A stretch of DNA of 64,000 bases from Streptococcus suis S735 (GCF_000294495.1 NC_018526.1:310001-374000); one strand, 5' to 3'; counted from the stretch's first letter, positions 8,850 to 22,375 are shown. Made by a program: numbers and translations. Notes: generated by a model from the sequence alone, not told the origin.

Positions 8850-9488
8850 TTGGAACTTAACGTATTTGCAGGACAAGAAAAAAGCGAACTTTCCATGATT
8901 GAAGTAGCCCGTGCTATTTTGGAAGAACGTGGACGTGACAACGAAATGTATTTCAACGATTTGGTCAATGAAATTCAAAACTACCTTGAAAAATCAAACA
9001 GCGAGATTCGCGCAGCCCTCCCAACCTTCTATTCTGATTTGAATGTGGATGGAAGCTTCATTCCGCTTGGCGAAAACAAATGGGGCTTACGTTCATGGTA
9101 CGCAATCGATGAGATCGACGAAGAAGTGATCACTCTTGAAGAAGATGATGAAGATGCACCAAAACGCAAGAAGAAACGCGTCAATGCCTTTATGGACGGT
9201 GATGATGATGCGATTGACTATGGACATGATGATCCGGAAGATGAGGATAACTATCCAGGTAGTGTATCATCAGAATACGATGATGAAAATCCAGATGACG
9301 AAAAAGATGAAGTTGAGTCCTATGATTCAGAAATCAACGAAATTATCCCAGATGACGAAAAAGATGAAGTTGAGTCCTATGATTCAGAAATCAACGAAAT
9401 TATCCCAGATGACGAATTGGATGAAGAGGATGTTGATTTAGGTGAAGATGACGACGAGTATTCAGATGAAGAGGTCGTCGACGAATAA
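8850..9488 (+). CDS. rpoE: DNA-directed RNA polymerase delta subunit
   Basis: A 212-residue protein with the folded N-terminal HARE-HTH-like domain (residues 1-90, [14 protein letters not shown] ... [15 protein letters not shown]) and a long, disordered, very acidic C-terminal half. It tunes RNA polymerase by reducing nonspecific nucleic-acid binding and aiding recycling. The TTG start is supported by a strong ribosome binding site and matches the family N-terminus ([14 protein letters not shown]). The acidic tail carries an exact tandem 57-bp duplication (9294-9350, 9351-9407), making it longer than I would expect. The gene is followed by pyrG, the conserved Firmicute order. Confidence 0.97.
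   Translation: MELNVFAGQEKSELSMIEVARAILEERGRDNEMYFNDLVNEIQNYLEKSNSEIRAALPTFYSDLNVDGSFIPLGENKWGLRSWYAIDEIDEEVITLEEDDEDAPKRKKKRVNAFMDGDDDAIDYGHDDPEDEDNYPGSVSSEYDDENPDDEKDEVESYDSEINEIIPDDEKDEVESYDSEINEIIPDDELDEEDVDLGEDDDEYSDEEVVDE
9294..9407 (+). repeat. Perfect tandem 57-bp duplication inside rpoE
   Basis: Two identical 57-bp units (9294-9350 and 9351-9407), each encoding [20 protein letters not shown] third, partial unit begins at 9408 (GATGACGA). The frame is kept. Confidence 0.97.
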
Positions 9489-9520
9489 GAATTATATCCC
9501 CATAGATTCTTAAAAATAAT

Positions 9521-9606
9521 TTGACAAGACTACTGAATTACGATAAGATATTATCGGGCACCTCTTTTGAGGTCGGAGCTCCCTAGCGATAGGGAGCTAT
9601 TTTTGT
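9521..9606 (+). promoter_or_regulatory. pyrG promoter and CTP-responsive attenuator leader
   Basis: Promoter TTGACA (9521-9526), 17 bp, TAAGAT (9544-9549). The predicted transcript starts at the GGG of GGGCACC (9556-9558). A strong terminator hairpin follows: AGCTCCCTA (9577-9585), GCGA loop, TAGGGAGCT (9590-9598), then a T-rich run. In Bacillus subtilis pyrG, low CTP causes reiterative G addition at the 5' end, and the G-run pairs with the pyrimidine-rich terminator arm to allow read-through. The GGGC start and the CTCCC arm fit that mechanism. An AAAGGAG lies just before the ATG at 9681. Confidence 0.85.
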
Positions 9607-9680
9607 TTTTTCTTCAAGTTAACAGGAAGTATCCCCACAAATTGCTTCCTATTAGCCTGAATCGTAGAAAAGGAGTTTGC

Positions 9681-11285
9681 ATGACAAAGTATATTTTTGT
9701 AACAGGTGGCGTTGTTTCCTCTATCGGCAAAGGGATTGTAGCAGCCAGCCTAGGTCGTTTATTGAAGAATCGAGGTCTCAAGGTAACAATCCAAAAATTT
9801 GATCCATACATCAACATTGACCCGGGAACAATGAGTCCGTATCAACACGGTGAAGTTTTTGTGACGGATGACGGTGCAGAAACCGACTTGGACCTTGGGC
9901 ATTATGAGCGTTTCATCGACATTAACCTGAACAAATATTCAAATGTTACAACAGGTAAAATTTATAGCGAAGTCCTCCGTAAAGAGCGTAAAGGGGAATA
10001 CTTAGGGGCAACAGTTCAAGTTATTCCACACATTACAGATGCTTTGAAAGACAAAATCAAGCGTGCAGCTCGTACTACAGATGCAGACGTCATCATCACA
10101 GAAGTGGGTGGTACAGTAGGTGATATTGAAAGCTTGCCATTCCTTGAAGCGCTTCGTCAGATGAAGGCAGATGTCGGTTCAGACAATGTTATGTATATCC
10201 ATACAACACTCTTGCCTTATCTCAAAGCAGCAGGCGAAATGAAAACTAAGCCAACACAACATTCTGTAAAAGAGTTGCGTGGTCTAGGTATTCAGCCCAA
10301 CATGTTGGTAATTCGGACAGAGCAGCCTGCTGGACAAGGAATTAAAAATAAACTGGCACAATTCTGTGATGTTGCTCCAGAAGCAGTTATTGAGTCCTTG
10401 GATGTCGAACATCTTTACCAAATCCCATTAAATATGCAAGCACAGAACATGGATCAAATTGTTTGCGATCACTTGAAGCTCGACGTACCTCCAGCAGATA
10501 TGACAGAGTGGACAGCGATGGTAAACAAGGTTCTTAATCTCCAGAAAAAAGTAAAAATCGCTTTAGTTGGTAAGTATGTAGAATTACAAGATGCCTATAT
10601 TTCTGTAGTTGAAGCTCTAAAACACTCAGGATATGCAAATGATGCTGCTATCGAATTGGACTGGGTCAATGCAAATGATTTGACAGCAGAAAACGTAGCT
10701 GAACGTCTAGGACAAGCACAAGGAATTATCGTTCCTGGTGGCTTTGGACAACGTGGTACAGAAGGGAAAATACAAGCCATTCGTTATGCTCGTGAGAATG
10801 ACGTGCCAATGCTAGGGGTCTGCTTGGGAATGCAGCTGACCTGTGTAGAATTTGCACGTCACGTTCTCGGTTTAGAAGGTGCTAACAGCTTTGAATTAGA
10901 CCCAGAAACAAAATATCCAATTATTGACATCATGCGTGATCAAATTGGAGTGGAAGATTTAGGAGGAACTCTCCGTTTAGGTCTTTATCCAAGCAAGCTC
11001 AAACGTGGCTCCAAGGCTGCAGCTGCTTATGATAATCAAGAAGTTGTACAACGTCGCCATCGTCATCGTTATGAGTTTAATAATGACTTCCGTGAACAAT
11101 TTGAAAAAGCAGGTTTTGTTTTCTCAGGCGTGTCACCAGACAACCGTTTGGTAGAAATTGTTGAAATTCCAGAAAATAAATTCTTCGTTGCCTGCCAATA
11201 CCATCCAGAACTACAATCTCGTCCTAATCGCCCTGAAGGTTTGTATACAGCCTTTGTTTCAGCAGCTATGGAGAATGAAAAATAA
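9681..11285 (+). CDS. pyrG: CTP synthase (glutamine-hydrolysing)
   Basis: A 534-residue enzyme converting UTP, ATP and glutamine to CTP. The N-terminal synthase domain begins [18 protein letters not shown], with the P-loop-like [10 protein letters not shown]. The C-terminal class I glutamine amidotransferase domain has GGFGQRG, the catalytic Cys in GVCLGMQ, and the His/Glu pair in CQYHPE. An open frame extends upstream to 9567, but the ribosome binding site AAAGGAG and the family N-terminus fix the start at 9681. Control is by transcription attenuation in the leader. Confidence 0.98.
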   Translation: MTKYIFVTGGVVSSIGKGIVAASLGRLLKNRGLKVTIQKFDPYINIDPGTMSPYQHGEVFVTDDGAETDLDLGHYERFIDINLNKYSNVTTGKIYSEVLRKERKGEYLGATVQVIPHITDALKDKIKRAARTTDADVIITEVGGTVGDIESLPFLEALRQMKADVGSDNVMYIHTTLLPYLKAAGEMKTKPTQHSVKELRGLGIQPNMLVIRTEQPAGQGIKNKLAQFCDVAPEAVIESLDVEHLYQIPLNMQAQNMDQIVCDHLKLDVPPADMTEWTAMVNKVLNLQKKVKIALVGKYVELQDAYISVVEALKHSGYANDAAIELDWVNANDLTAENVAERLGQAQGIIVPGGFGQRGTEGKIQAIRYARENDVPMLGVCLGMQLTCVEFARHVLGLEGANSFELDPETKYPIIDIMRDQIGVEDLGGTLRLGLYPSKLKRGSKAAAAYDNQEVVQRRHRHRYEFNNDFREQFEKAGFVFSGVSPDNRLVEIVEIPENKFFVACQYHPELQSRPNRPEGLYTAFVSAAMENEK

Positions 11286-11300
11286 GTATAACCATTATAG

Positions 11301-11332
11301 AAGAAGATTGGTATCATTCAATCTTCTTTATA
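11301..11332 (+). terminator. Terminator of pyrG
   Basis: The stem AAGAAGATTG / CAATCTTCTT with an 8-nt loop is followed by TTATATATTTT. The U-run is weak. Confidence 0.65.
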
Positions 11333-11522
11333 TATTTTATATAAAGAAACGAAAAAGGTGTCAGTATTTTATAGAAGAAAATACGAAATACCACCCCCAT
11401 ATGGCATCATTGTCTAGATGGTTTTAAGCATTATATATAGTAGAATATTGCAAAAGAATCAGCTAAATCAATACGTTTTGGCAAAAAAAGGTAAAAATAA
11501 AAAATAAAATTCAAAAAAAGTG

Positions 11523-11551
11523 TTGACAAGGCTAGTTCCTAATGATATACT
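11523..11551 (+). promoter_or_regulatory. tRNA-Leu promoter
   Basis: TTGACA (11523-11528), 17-bp spacer, TATACT (11546-11551), ending 14 bp before the tRNA. The stretch from 11333 to here (about 190 bp) shows nothing recognisable. Confidence 0.85.
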
Positions 11552-11565
11552 AGTTCTTGTGTTAA

Positions 11566-11651
11566 GCGGGGATGGCGGAATTGGCAGACGCGCAGGACTA
11601 AGGATCCTGTGACCGCTTTAGGTCGTGTGGGTTCAAGTCCCACTCTCCGCA
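11566..11651 (+). tRNA. tRNA-Leu (anticodon AAG)
   Basis: An 86-nt class II tRNA. The acceptor stem is GCGGGGA / TCTCCGC with discriminator A, the anticodon stem-loop CAGGA-CTAAGGA-TCCTG gives anticodon AAG, there is a long variable arm, and the T-arm contains GGTTCAAGTCC. CCA is not encoded. It stands alone with its own promoter and terminator. Confidence 0.93.
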
Positions 11652-11655
11652 TAGT

Positions 11656-11684
11656 GGACTAGCTAAGGCTAGTCCTTTTGCTTT
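11656..11684 (+). terminator. Terminator of tRNA-Leu
   Basis: The stem GGACTAGC-TAAG-GCTAGTCC is followed by TTTTGCTTT. Confidence 0.88.
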
Positions 11685-11829
11685 GTCTAGATAAGTGCAG
11701 AGCACGATATATGCTAGTTCATAAATTACAAGAATGATACGAAACAGGCATTATTATGGCTTTCATGAAAAGATATGTGAAAGTTTTCTCAAAACTAGAC
11801 GGTTTCAACTAGCATTTTCAAAATAAAAA

Positions 11830-11877
11830 TGGTAGAATAGAAGAGTATGAGGTGCAACCTCAAAAAATATTAGGAGG
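11830..11877 (+). promoter_or_regulatory. fba promoter region
   Basis: An extended -10, TGGTAGAAT (hexamer 11833-11838), lacks a convincing -35. A small hairpin GAGGTGCAACCTC (11849-11861) lies in the leader, and the ribosome binding site AGGAGG is at 11872-11877. Confidence 0.55.
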
Positions 11878-11885
11878 CTATCGAA

Positions 11886-12767
11886 ATGCCATTAGTTTCA
11901 GCAGAAAAATTTGTCCAAGCAGCTCGTGACAACGGTTATGCAGTTGGTGGATTTAACACAAACAACCTTGAGTGGACTCAAGCTATCTTGCGTGCAGCAG
12001 AAGCAAAACAAGCTCCAGTTCTTATCCAAACTTCTATGGGTGCAGCTAAGTACATGGGTGGTTACAAAGTAGCTCGTAACTTGATTGCAAACTTGATTGA
12101 ATCAATGAACATTACAGTTCCAGTTGCTATTCACCTTGACCACGGTCACTACGAAGATGCACTTGAGTGTATCGAAGTTGGTTACACTTCTATCATGTTT
12201 GACGGTTCACACCTTCCAGTAGAAGAAAACCTTGCAAAAGCAAAAGAAGTTGTAGAATTGGCGCACGCTAAAGGTATCTCAGTTGAAGCTGAAGTTGGTA
12301 CTATCGGTGGTGAAGAAGATGGTATCGTAGGTAGCGGTGAATTGGCTCCAATCGAAGATGCAGTAGCAATGGTTGCAACTGGTATCGATTTCTTGGCAGC
12401 AGGTATCGGTAACATCCACGGTCCATACCCAGCAAACTGGGAAGGTCTTGACCTTGACCACTTGCGTAAATTGACTGAAGCTGTACCAGGTTTCCCAATC
12501 GTATTGCACGGTGGTTCAGGTATTCCGGATGCACAAATCCAAGAAGCAATCAAATTGGGTGTTGCTAAAGTTAACGTAAACACTGAGTGCCAAATCGCAT
12601 TTGCAAACGCAACTCGTAAGTTTGCAGCAGCTTATGAAGCAAACGAAGCAGAATACGATAAGAAAAAACTCTTTGACCCACGTAAATTCTTGGCAGACGG
12701 CGTGAAAGCTATCCAAGCATCTGTTGAAGAGCGTATCGACGTATTCGGTTCAGCGAACAAAGCTTAA
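11886..12767 (+). CDS. fba: Fructose-1,6-bisphosphate aldolase, class II
   Basis: A 293-residue zinc-dependent glycolytic aldolase that cleaves fructose-1,6-bisphosphate to dihydroxyacetone phosphate and glyceraldehyde-3-phosphate. Zinc-ligand and catalytic segments are visible: HLDHGHYEDALE (about residues 80-91), EAEVGTIGGEEDG, GNIHGPY and VLHGGSGIPD. Codon use is extremely biased, as expected of a very abundant cytosolic enzyme. It is monocistronic with its own terminator. Confidence 0.98.
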   Translation: MPLVSAEKFVQAARDNGYAVGGFNTNNLEWTQAILRAAEAKQAPVLIQTSMGAAKYMGGYKVARNLIANLIESMNITVPVAIHLDHGHYEDALECIEVGYTSIMFDGSHLPVEENLAKAKEVVELAHAKGISVEAEVGTIGGEEDGIVGSGELAPIEDAVAMVATGIDFLAAGIGNIHGPYPANWEGLDLDHLRKLTEAVPGFPIVLHGGSGIPDAQIQEAIKLGVAKVNVNTECQIAFANATRKFAAAYEANEAEYDKKKLFDPRKFLADGVKAIQASVEERIDVFGSANKA

Positions 12768-12828
12768 TGTAACTGCGAAGAAATCTTAGATTTCAAGCAA
12801 ACAAAGCATAAGTTTCTTAGATTAAACC

Positions 12829-12858
12829 AAAAAGGATTTTCTTTCGAGAATCCTTTTT
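12829..12858 (+). terminator. Terminator of fba
   Basis: The stem AAAAGGATT / AATCCTTTT is followed by TTTATTAT. Confidence 0.85.
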
Positions 12859-13071
12859 ATTATAATAGTTGATTAAGTTTGATCTAGTTCTTTGCTATGA
12901 AGAAATCTACGATAGAAGTGAGCAGAGAACAGTTAAAATATAAACTGCTCCAAAGTTTTCATGACTGTAATAACTTAGAGAACGAAGAATTATGGATGGG
13001 GCGCAAACTGTAGTATTAAAATATTTACCTATGAGTATAGACACTTTAAAAAATAAAAATGAAAATAATTC
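12859..13071. other. Intergenic stretch without recognisable gene
   Basis: Between the fba terminator and the rpmB promoter I see only AT-rich sequence with no credible reading frame and no copy of the repeats described elsewhere in the window. Confidence 0.5.
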
Positions 13072-13100
13072 TTGCCAAGTCCAATCTTTTCTGTTAGAAT
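13072..13100 (+). promoter_or_regulatory. rpmB promoter
   Basis: TTGCCA (13072-13077), 17-bp spacer, extended -10 TGTTAGAAT (hexamer 13095-13100). A GAGGAGG ribosome binding site precedes the ATG at 13160. Confidence 0.82.
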
Positions 13101-13159
13101 AATATGGTATGTGGTGCTAGCACATCCGATATATTTGATCAAATGAGGAGGAAGATACA

Positions 13160-13348
13160 ATGGCTAAAGTATGTTATTTCACTGGTCGTAAGACTGTATC
13201 AGGTAACAACCGTTCACACGCTATGAACCAAACTAAACGTGCAGTTAAACCAAACCTTCAAAAGGTAACTGTTTTGATTGATGGTAAACCTAAAAAAGTT
13301 TGGGCTTCAGCGCGTGCACTAAAATCAGGCAAAGTTGAACGTGTATAA
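13160..13348 (+). CDS. rpmB: 50S ribosomal protein L28
   Basis: A 62-residue basic protein beginning [20 protein letters not shown] and containing KPNLQKV and [14 protein letters not shown], the typical L28 signature. It is a component of the large ribosomal subunit near the E site. The first Cys is present, but the second CxxC pair of zinc-binding L28 forms is absent, so this is the zinc-independent type. It is monocistronic, with its own promoter and terminator. Confidence 0.97.
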   Translation: MAKVCYFTGRKTVSGNNRSHAMNQTKRAVKPNLQKVTVLIDGKPKKVWASARALKSGKVERV

Positions 13349-13352
13349 TAAC

Positions 13353-13387
13353 AAAGTCGTTAGAAAAATCTAGCGACTTTTGTTTTT
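13353..13387 (+). terminator. Terminator of rpmB
   Basis: The stem AAAGTCGTTAGA / TCTAGCGACTTT is followed by TGTTTTT. Confidence 0.9.
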
Positions 13388-13686
13388 GGAAAAAATAGCC
13401 TAGATATAAAGTCGGTGAGGAGCAAATTCGACCACTACATAATGAATAGGAAAGAATATCAGCTATATAGCTCTTCACATTGCTGTTGAAAAGTTAACAA
13501 AGAAGGAATGTTGTCAAAAATAAACTGTGTATTGATGTGGAAGATTTTTCCAAGTTCGAACATTTAAACTTGGATTGACATTAGGAGTTGTACGAGAGAG
13601 CATCCGTACGGGTTCTACAAGAAGGGAATCACGAACTGGAAGAATAGAGAGTGTTTAAAAAAATCCAAAAAATCTCAAAAAACCGG

Positions 13687-13804
13687 TTGACAATGTATAT
13701 AAGTCGTGATAGAATAAATGAGTTGTCTCTTGAGGGACTAGTTAACAGAGAAACGAAAAAAGTTTCAAAAAAGTGTTGACAAAGTTCACAAGAAATGATA
13801 AACT
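13687..13804 (+). promoter_or_regulatory. rRNA operon promoters P1 and P2
   Basis: P1 is TTGACA (13687-13692), 17 bp, TAGAAT (13710-13715). P2 is TTGACA (13776-13781), 17 bp, TAAACT (13799-13804). Both have consensus -35 elements. Downstream, a GC-rich hairpin (GTCGCGAGAGCGCGAT) and CTTTGAAAATTAAAG resemble the antitermination leader. The 300 bp between the rpmB terminator and P1 contain one hairpin near 13590-13612 (GTACGAGAGAGCATCCGTAC) and nothing else I recognise. Confidence 0.88.
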
Positions 13805-13960
13805 AAGATAGTTGTCGCGAGAGCGCGATAACGACAAGACCTTTGAAAATTAAAGAAGACGAACCAAACGTGCAGGGTGATTTATCTAAAGATAAATCGT
13901 CAATGACAAAACAAAACAATAAAACGGAAAGCTAGCAATAGCTTGAGTTTGAATCAAAAC

Positions 13961-15516
<1,556 letters not shown>

Positions 15517-15563
15517 AAATGGAAACCTGTACGTCAGTCTTCTTTAATTTTGAGAGGTCTTGT

Positions 15564-15636
15564 GGGGCCTTAGCTCAGCTGGGAGAGCGCCTGCTTTGCA
15601 CGCAGGAGGTCAGCGGTTCGATCCCGCTAGGCTCCA
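15564..15636 (+). tRNA. tRNA-Ala (anticodon TGC) in the 16S-23S spacer
   Basis: A 73-nt tRNA: GGGGCCT acceptor strand, CTGCTTTGCACGCAG anticodon arm with TGC, GGTTCGATCC T-arm, discriminator A, no encoded CCA. This is the usual single spacer tRNA of streptococcal rrn operons. Confidence 0.97.
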
Positions 15637-15916
15637 TTAACAACGGAAGTTGTTAAGATTTTGTCCATTGAAAATTGAATATCTATCAAACATTCCTAAA
15701 CGTATGTAAAAGTACGTATAGAAATAGTAACAAGAAAATAAACCGAAAACGCTGTGAATATTTAATGAGTTTTCTAATTTTTGAAAAAATTAGGTTAAAA
15801 CAAGTTACGAAGACGTTAAGGAAAACGTATGATTTTAGGAAATCATCGCAGTAGTCTAAGGACTACAAGAGGATTTGTCTAAATCACTAGTTTTCTAGTC
15901 TGAGTACGATTATAAG

Positions 15917-18820
<2,904 letters not shown>

Positions 18821-18904
18821 GAAATAAACTAGAGTCAATATTGACAAGCGATCGGTTTCTTGTTAGAATATAGATATTCAATTTTGAGTTGACAAGACTC
18901 AGTA

Positions 18905-19020
18905 GTTAAGTGACGATAGCCTAGGAGATACACCTGTACCCATGCCGAACACAGCAGTTAAGCCCTAGAACGCCTGAAGTAGTTGGGGGTTGCCCCCTGT
19001 TAGATACGGTAGTCGCTTAG
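18905..19020 (+). rRNA. 5S ribosomal RNA
   Basis: A gene of about 116 nt with complementary ends (AAGTGACGATAG near the 5' end, TACGGTAGTCGCTTAG near the 3' end) and the conserved CCCATGCCGAACACAG segment. Confidence 0.95.
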
Positions 19021-19025
19021 CATAT

Positions 19026-19098
19026 TCCGCCATAGCTCAGTTGGTAGAGCGCATGACTGTTAATCATGATGTCACAGGTTCGAGCCCTGTTGGCGGAG
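19026..19098 (+). tRNA. tRNA-Asn (anticodon GTT)
   Basis: Acceptor TCCGCCA / TGGCGGA with discriminator G. Anticodon arm ATGACTGTTAATCAT gives GTT. T-arm GGTTCGAGCC. Co-transcribed with the rRNA operon. Confidence 0.96.
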
Positions 19099-19120
19099 TA
19101 AAGAGAAATCTTTAGTATAT

Positions 19121-19192
19121 GGTCCGTTGGTCAAGGGGTTAAGACACCGCCTTTTCACGGCGGTAACACGGGTTCGAATCCCGTACGGACTA
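19121..19192 (+). tRNA. tRNA-Glu (anticodon TTC)
   Basis: Acceptor GGTCCGT / ACGGACT with discriminator A. Anticodon arm CCGCCTTTTCACGGCGG gives TTC. T-arm GGTTCGAATCC. Last gene of the rRNA operon. Glu-tRNA and mischarged Glu-tRNA-Gln relate to the gatCAB genes later in the window. Confidence 0.96.
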
Positions 19193-19197
19193 TATTT

Positions 19198-19224
19198 GGA
19201 GACTGCTTAAGTCTCTTTTTTTGT
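19198..19224 (+). terminator. Terminator of the rRNA operon
   Basis: GAGACT-GCTTA-AGTCTC is followed by T7G. Confidence 0.85.
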
Positions 19225-19275
19225 TTTTTGAGGTGTATGGGCTTTAATATGGCTCCTTTTTCTTTTCTTGTTACT

Positions 19276-19303
19276 TTGTCTATTCATTGTTTGTTGATAT
19301 AAT
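19276..19303 (+). promoter_or_regulatory. recG promoter placing the start of transcription at or near the ATG
   Basis: Extended -10 TGATATAAT (hexamer 19298-19303) with a weak -35 TTGTCT (19276-19281, 16-bp spacer). The recG ATG is at 19310, only 6 nt after the -10, so the transcript would be leaderless or nearly so. No Shine-Dalgarno fits in that space. Confidence 0.6.
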
Positions 19304-19309
19304 AGAGAT

Positions 19310-21328
19310 ATGAAAAGACTATGTGATGAATTATCGGTTTTGCCAGGGATTGGTCCAAAATCGGCTGAAAAATTCTTAAAAATTAGCATTCAGAATATTA
19401 ATGATTTGCTGACTTACTATCCATTTAGATATGAAGATTTTGAGAGTAAGTCTATTTATGATTTGCAGGATGGGGAGAAGGCAGTGGTAGTTGGGGAGGT
19501 GGTATCTCCAGCTAATGTACAGTATTATGGTTACAAAAGAAATAGACTCCGTTTTTCAATGAAACAGGGTGAGGTTGTCTTAGCAGTTTCGTTTTTTAAT
19601 CAGCCTTATTTAGCAGATAAGATTGTTTTGGGGCAGGATATTGCAGTTTGGGGAAAGTGGGATAAGGCTAAGGCAAGTTTGACAGGAATGAAAATTTTGG
19701 CTCAAGTATCAGATGAGCTCCAACCTGTCTATCATGTGGCGCAAGGGATTTCGCAAGTAAATTTGGTTAAGGCTATTAAAACAGCTATTGATCAGGGATA
19801 TTTGCATTTATTAGAGGAGAACTTGCCATCAGTTTTACGAGAGCGCTATCGGTTAATGAATCGCCGAGAGGCGGTTTTTGCGATGCATTTTCCTACAAAT
19901 TTAGAAGAGTATAGACAAGCTTTGCGACGTATGAAGTTTGAGGAATTATTTTATTTTCAATTACAGTTGCAAATGCTGAAAGCCAACAATCGTGATATTT
20001 TGAATGGTTTGAAGATTGCCTATGATGCTGATAGATTGGCTATGCAAATAAGACAATTGCCGTTTGTCTTAACAGATGCTCAGTCTGGGGCTTTGGCTGA
20101 AATACTATCAGATATGAAGTCCTATGGGCACATGAATCGTTTGTTACAAGGGGATGTTGGTTCAGGGAAGACAGTAGTTGCTGGATTGGCTATGTTTGCT
20201 GCTGTGACTGCGGGGATGCAGGCTGCAATTATGGTGCCGACAGAAATTTTGGCTGAGCAACACTTTGAGAGTTTGCGCCAGCTTTTTCCAGAACTTTCTA
20301 TTGCTCTTTTGACAGGTGGAATGAAAGCTGCGGAGCGTCGTACTGCTTTAGAGGCGATTTCTAGTGGTCAGGTAGACATCATTGTAGGAACTCATGCTCT
20401 TATACAGGAAAGTGTGACGTACCATAAGCTTGGTTTGGTTGTGACGGATGAGCAACATCGTTTTGGTGTTAAACAGCGCCGTCTGTTTCGTGAGAAGGGT
20501 GATAATCCGGATGTGCTTATGATGACTGCTACACCTATTCCTCGGACGTTAGCCATTACAGCTTTTGGAGATATGGATGTATCAATTATTAATCAGTTAC
20601 CTGCTGGTCGAAAGCCAATTATCACTCGCTGGGTCAAACATCAACAGCTGCCCACGGTCTTAGATTGGTTGGAGCGGGAGTTAGAAGTGGGTGCTCAGGT
20701 TTATTTTATCTCTCCGCTGATTGAAGAATCTGAGGCTCTAGATTTAAAGAATGCTGTAGATCTACAATCTGATTTACAGGCGCATTTTGGAGAGCAAGTT
20801 ACAGTGGATTTGTTACACGGTAAGATGAAGAATGACGAGAAAGATGCCATCATGCAGGCTTTTAAGGAGCGAAAAACGAATATTTTGGTTTCTACCACTG
20901 TTATTGAAGTCGGAGTCAATGTGCCCAATGCAACGGTGATGGTTATTATGGATGCTGATCGTTTTGGTTTAAGCCAATTACATCAGTTGAGAGGGCGTGT
21001 AGGACGTGGTCATAAGCAGTCTTATGCAGTGTTAGTTGCTAATCCTAAAACAGAGTCTGGTAAGGAACGCATGAAAATTATGACAGAGACGACAGATGGT
21101 TTTATTTTGGCTGAAGCTGACTTAAAAATGCGTGGGTCTGGAGAAATATTTGGAACTCGTCAATCAGGTTTGCCAGAATTTCAAGTTGCAAATATTATCG
21201 AGGACTATCCAATTTTAGAGGAAGCAAGGCGAGTTGCTAGTCAGATTGTTAGCGTGGAAAATTGGCAGGAGGACCCTAATTGGTCGATTTTGCTTGCTAA
21301 TTTGAAAGATCGAGAGGAATTGGACTAG
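19310..21328 (+). CDS. recG: ATP-dependent DNA helicase RecG
   Basis: A 672-residue branch-migrating helicase that regresses stalled forks and processes Holliday junctions. An N-terminal helix-hairpin-helix-like segment (LSVLPGIGPKSAEKFL) and wedge/OB domain come first. Superfamily 2 motifs follow: Walker A GDVGSGKT (about residues 281-288), DEQHRF box (about 380), MTATPIPRTL, and C-terminal motif VI QLRGRVGRG, then RecG-specific DLKMRGSGEIFGTRQSG. Length is normal. The start is fixed by the family N-terminus, and no other start exists nearby. Confidence 0.97.
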   Translation: MKRLCDELSVLPGIGPKSAEKFLKISIQNINDLLTYYPFRYEDFESKSIYDLQDGEKAVVVGEVVSPANVQYYGYKRNRLRFSMKQGEVVLAVSFFNQPYLADKIVLGQDIAVWGKWDKAKASLTGMKILAQVSDELQPVYHVAQGISQVNLVKAIKTAIDQGYLHLLEENLPSVLRERYRLMNRREAVFAMHFPTNLEEYRQALRRMKFEELFYFQLQLQMLKANNRDILNGLKIAYDADRLAMQIRQLPFVLTDAQSGALAEILSDMKSYGHMNRLLQGDVGSGKTVVAGLAMFAAVTAGMQAAIMVPTEILAEQHFESLRQLFPELSIALLTGGMKAAERRTALEAISSGQVDIIVGTHALIQESVTYHKLGLVVTDEQHRFGVKQRRLFREKGDNPDVLMMTATPIPRTLAITAFGDMDVSIINQLPAGRKPIITRWVKHQQLPTVLDWLERELEVGAQVYFISPLIEESEALDLKNAVDLQSDLQAHFGEQVTVDLLHGKMKNDEKDAIMQAFKERKTNILVSTTVIEVGVNVPNATVMVIMDADRFGLSQLHQLRGRVGRGHKQSYAVLVANPKTESGKERMKIMTETTDGFILAEADLKMRGSGEIFGTRQSGLPEFQVANIIEDYPILEEARRVASQIVSVENWQEDPNWSILLANLKDREELD

Positions 21329-21338
21329 TCATATAAAA

Positions 21339-21367
21339 AAGGCCAACACACATGTGTTGGTCTTTTG
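21339..21367. terminator. Bidirectional terminator between recG and the asparaginase gene
   Basis: The stem GGCCAACACA / TGTGTTGGTC has A6 on its left and T4 on its right, so it can serve both convergent genes. Confidence 0.88.
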
Positions 21368-21391
21368 ACATATTGTATAGTTCGTCAGCGA

Positions 21392-22351
21392 TTAACCTTG
21401 GATGTAATCTGCCAAGCTTTGCTCTTCCAAGCCTGCATTGAGAGCGATAAGGAGTTTGAGTCGGGCTTTTTGAGCATTCAATTCTTTAACAAATAGAATG
21501 CCGTCTTTCTCCAGTTGGATGCCACCTCCTTGGTAGGCATAGACAGGCTCAGCAATTCCGTTAAAACAGCGAGATACCAGAATAATGGGTATCTTTTGAT
21601 CAAGGAGTTTCTTAATGGCTGGAAGGATGGTAGGCGGAAGATTTCCGGCGCCGAGTGCTTCAATAACTAAACCGGAAATTGAGCTTGCAGTGAGTGAATC
21701 AAGGAGAATGGAGTCCATATCTGCATAAGCTTTTATGATTGGGACCGTTCCTGTGACTGTTGATAAGTCAAATCGAACACGTGGTTCAGCAGTTTTAAAA
21801 TAGAGAATCTCTCGTTTGGTGACTAATCCCAGTGGTCCATGGGTTGGTGTTTGAAAGGTTGAGACATTGGTGGTATACGTTTTTGTAACATATTTAGCAG
21901 CATGAATTTCATCGTTCATGACCACTAGAACACCTTTATCTGCGGATTTATCATCAGTAGCCACACGTAGGGCTGTTCGGTAGTTATAAATCCCGTCGCT
22001 ACCCAGTTCATTTGAGGAACGCATGGCTCCGGTCAATACAATTGGTTTTTCTGGAATAGCCATTGTATCAAGGAAATAGGCAGTCTCTTCTAAAGTATCT
22101 GTGCCATGTGTAATGACAAAACCATCGAAGTTCATTTGTTCTTCTTTGATTTTTTGGTATAGAGTCATCATGTGTTCTAAGCGAATGTGTGGACTTGGAA
22201 CATTGAGAAAATCCAAGGATGTCACTTGAGTTTCTTCTAGTGGGCTATCAATTTGGGTCATTGGATTGGTTTTACTCGCTGCAACTTCACCCTGATGATT
22301 GGTTTGCATAGAAATGGTTCCACCTGTATGCAGTACTAGAATTTTTTTCAT
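21392..22351 (-). CDS. L-asparaginase
   Basis: A 319-residue enzyme hydrolysing asparagine to aspartate and ammonia. The N-terminal nucleophile motif VLHTGGTISM (Thr about 10) and the second motif THGTDTLEETA (about residues 84-94) match the asparaginase/glutaminase family. No signal peptide is seen, so a cytosolic type I-like enzyme is likely. It is convergent with recG and divergent from the HAD gene, so it is transcribed alone. I cannot exclude glutaminase side activity. Confidence 0.92.
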   Translation of the reverse strand: MKKILVLHTGGTISMQTNHQGEVAASKTNPMTQIDSPLEETQVTSLDFLNVPSPHIRLEHMMTLYQKIKEEQMNFDGFVITHGTDTLEETAYFLDTMAIPEKPIVLTGAMRSSNELGSDGIYNYRTALRVATDDKSADKGVLVVMNDEIHAAKYVTKTYTTNVSTFQTPTHGPLGLVTKREILYFKTAEPRVRFDLSTVTGTVPIIKAYADMDSILLDSLTASSISGLVIEALGAGNLPPTILPAIKKLLDQKIPIILVSRCFNGIAEPVYAYQGGGIQLEKDGILFVKELNAQKARLKLLIALNAGLEEQSLADYIQG

Positions 22352-22375
22352 AAATTTTCAGTTTCTTTCAAAGTG

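Noticed and set aside
9136..9441. A 101-residue Met/Lys-rich open frame inside rpoE
   Set aside because: It is a shifted reading of the repetitive GAT/GAA acidic codons of rpoE and has no ribosome binding site.
12182..12583. Three overlapping minus-strand frames opposite fba
   Set aside because: They result from the strong codon bias of fba and show no start signals or family similarity.
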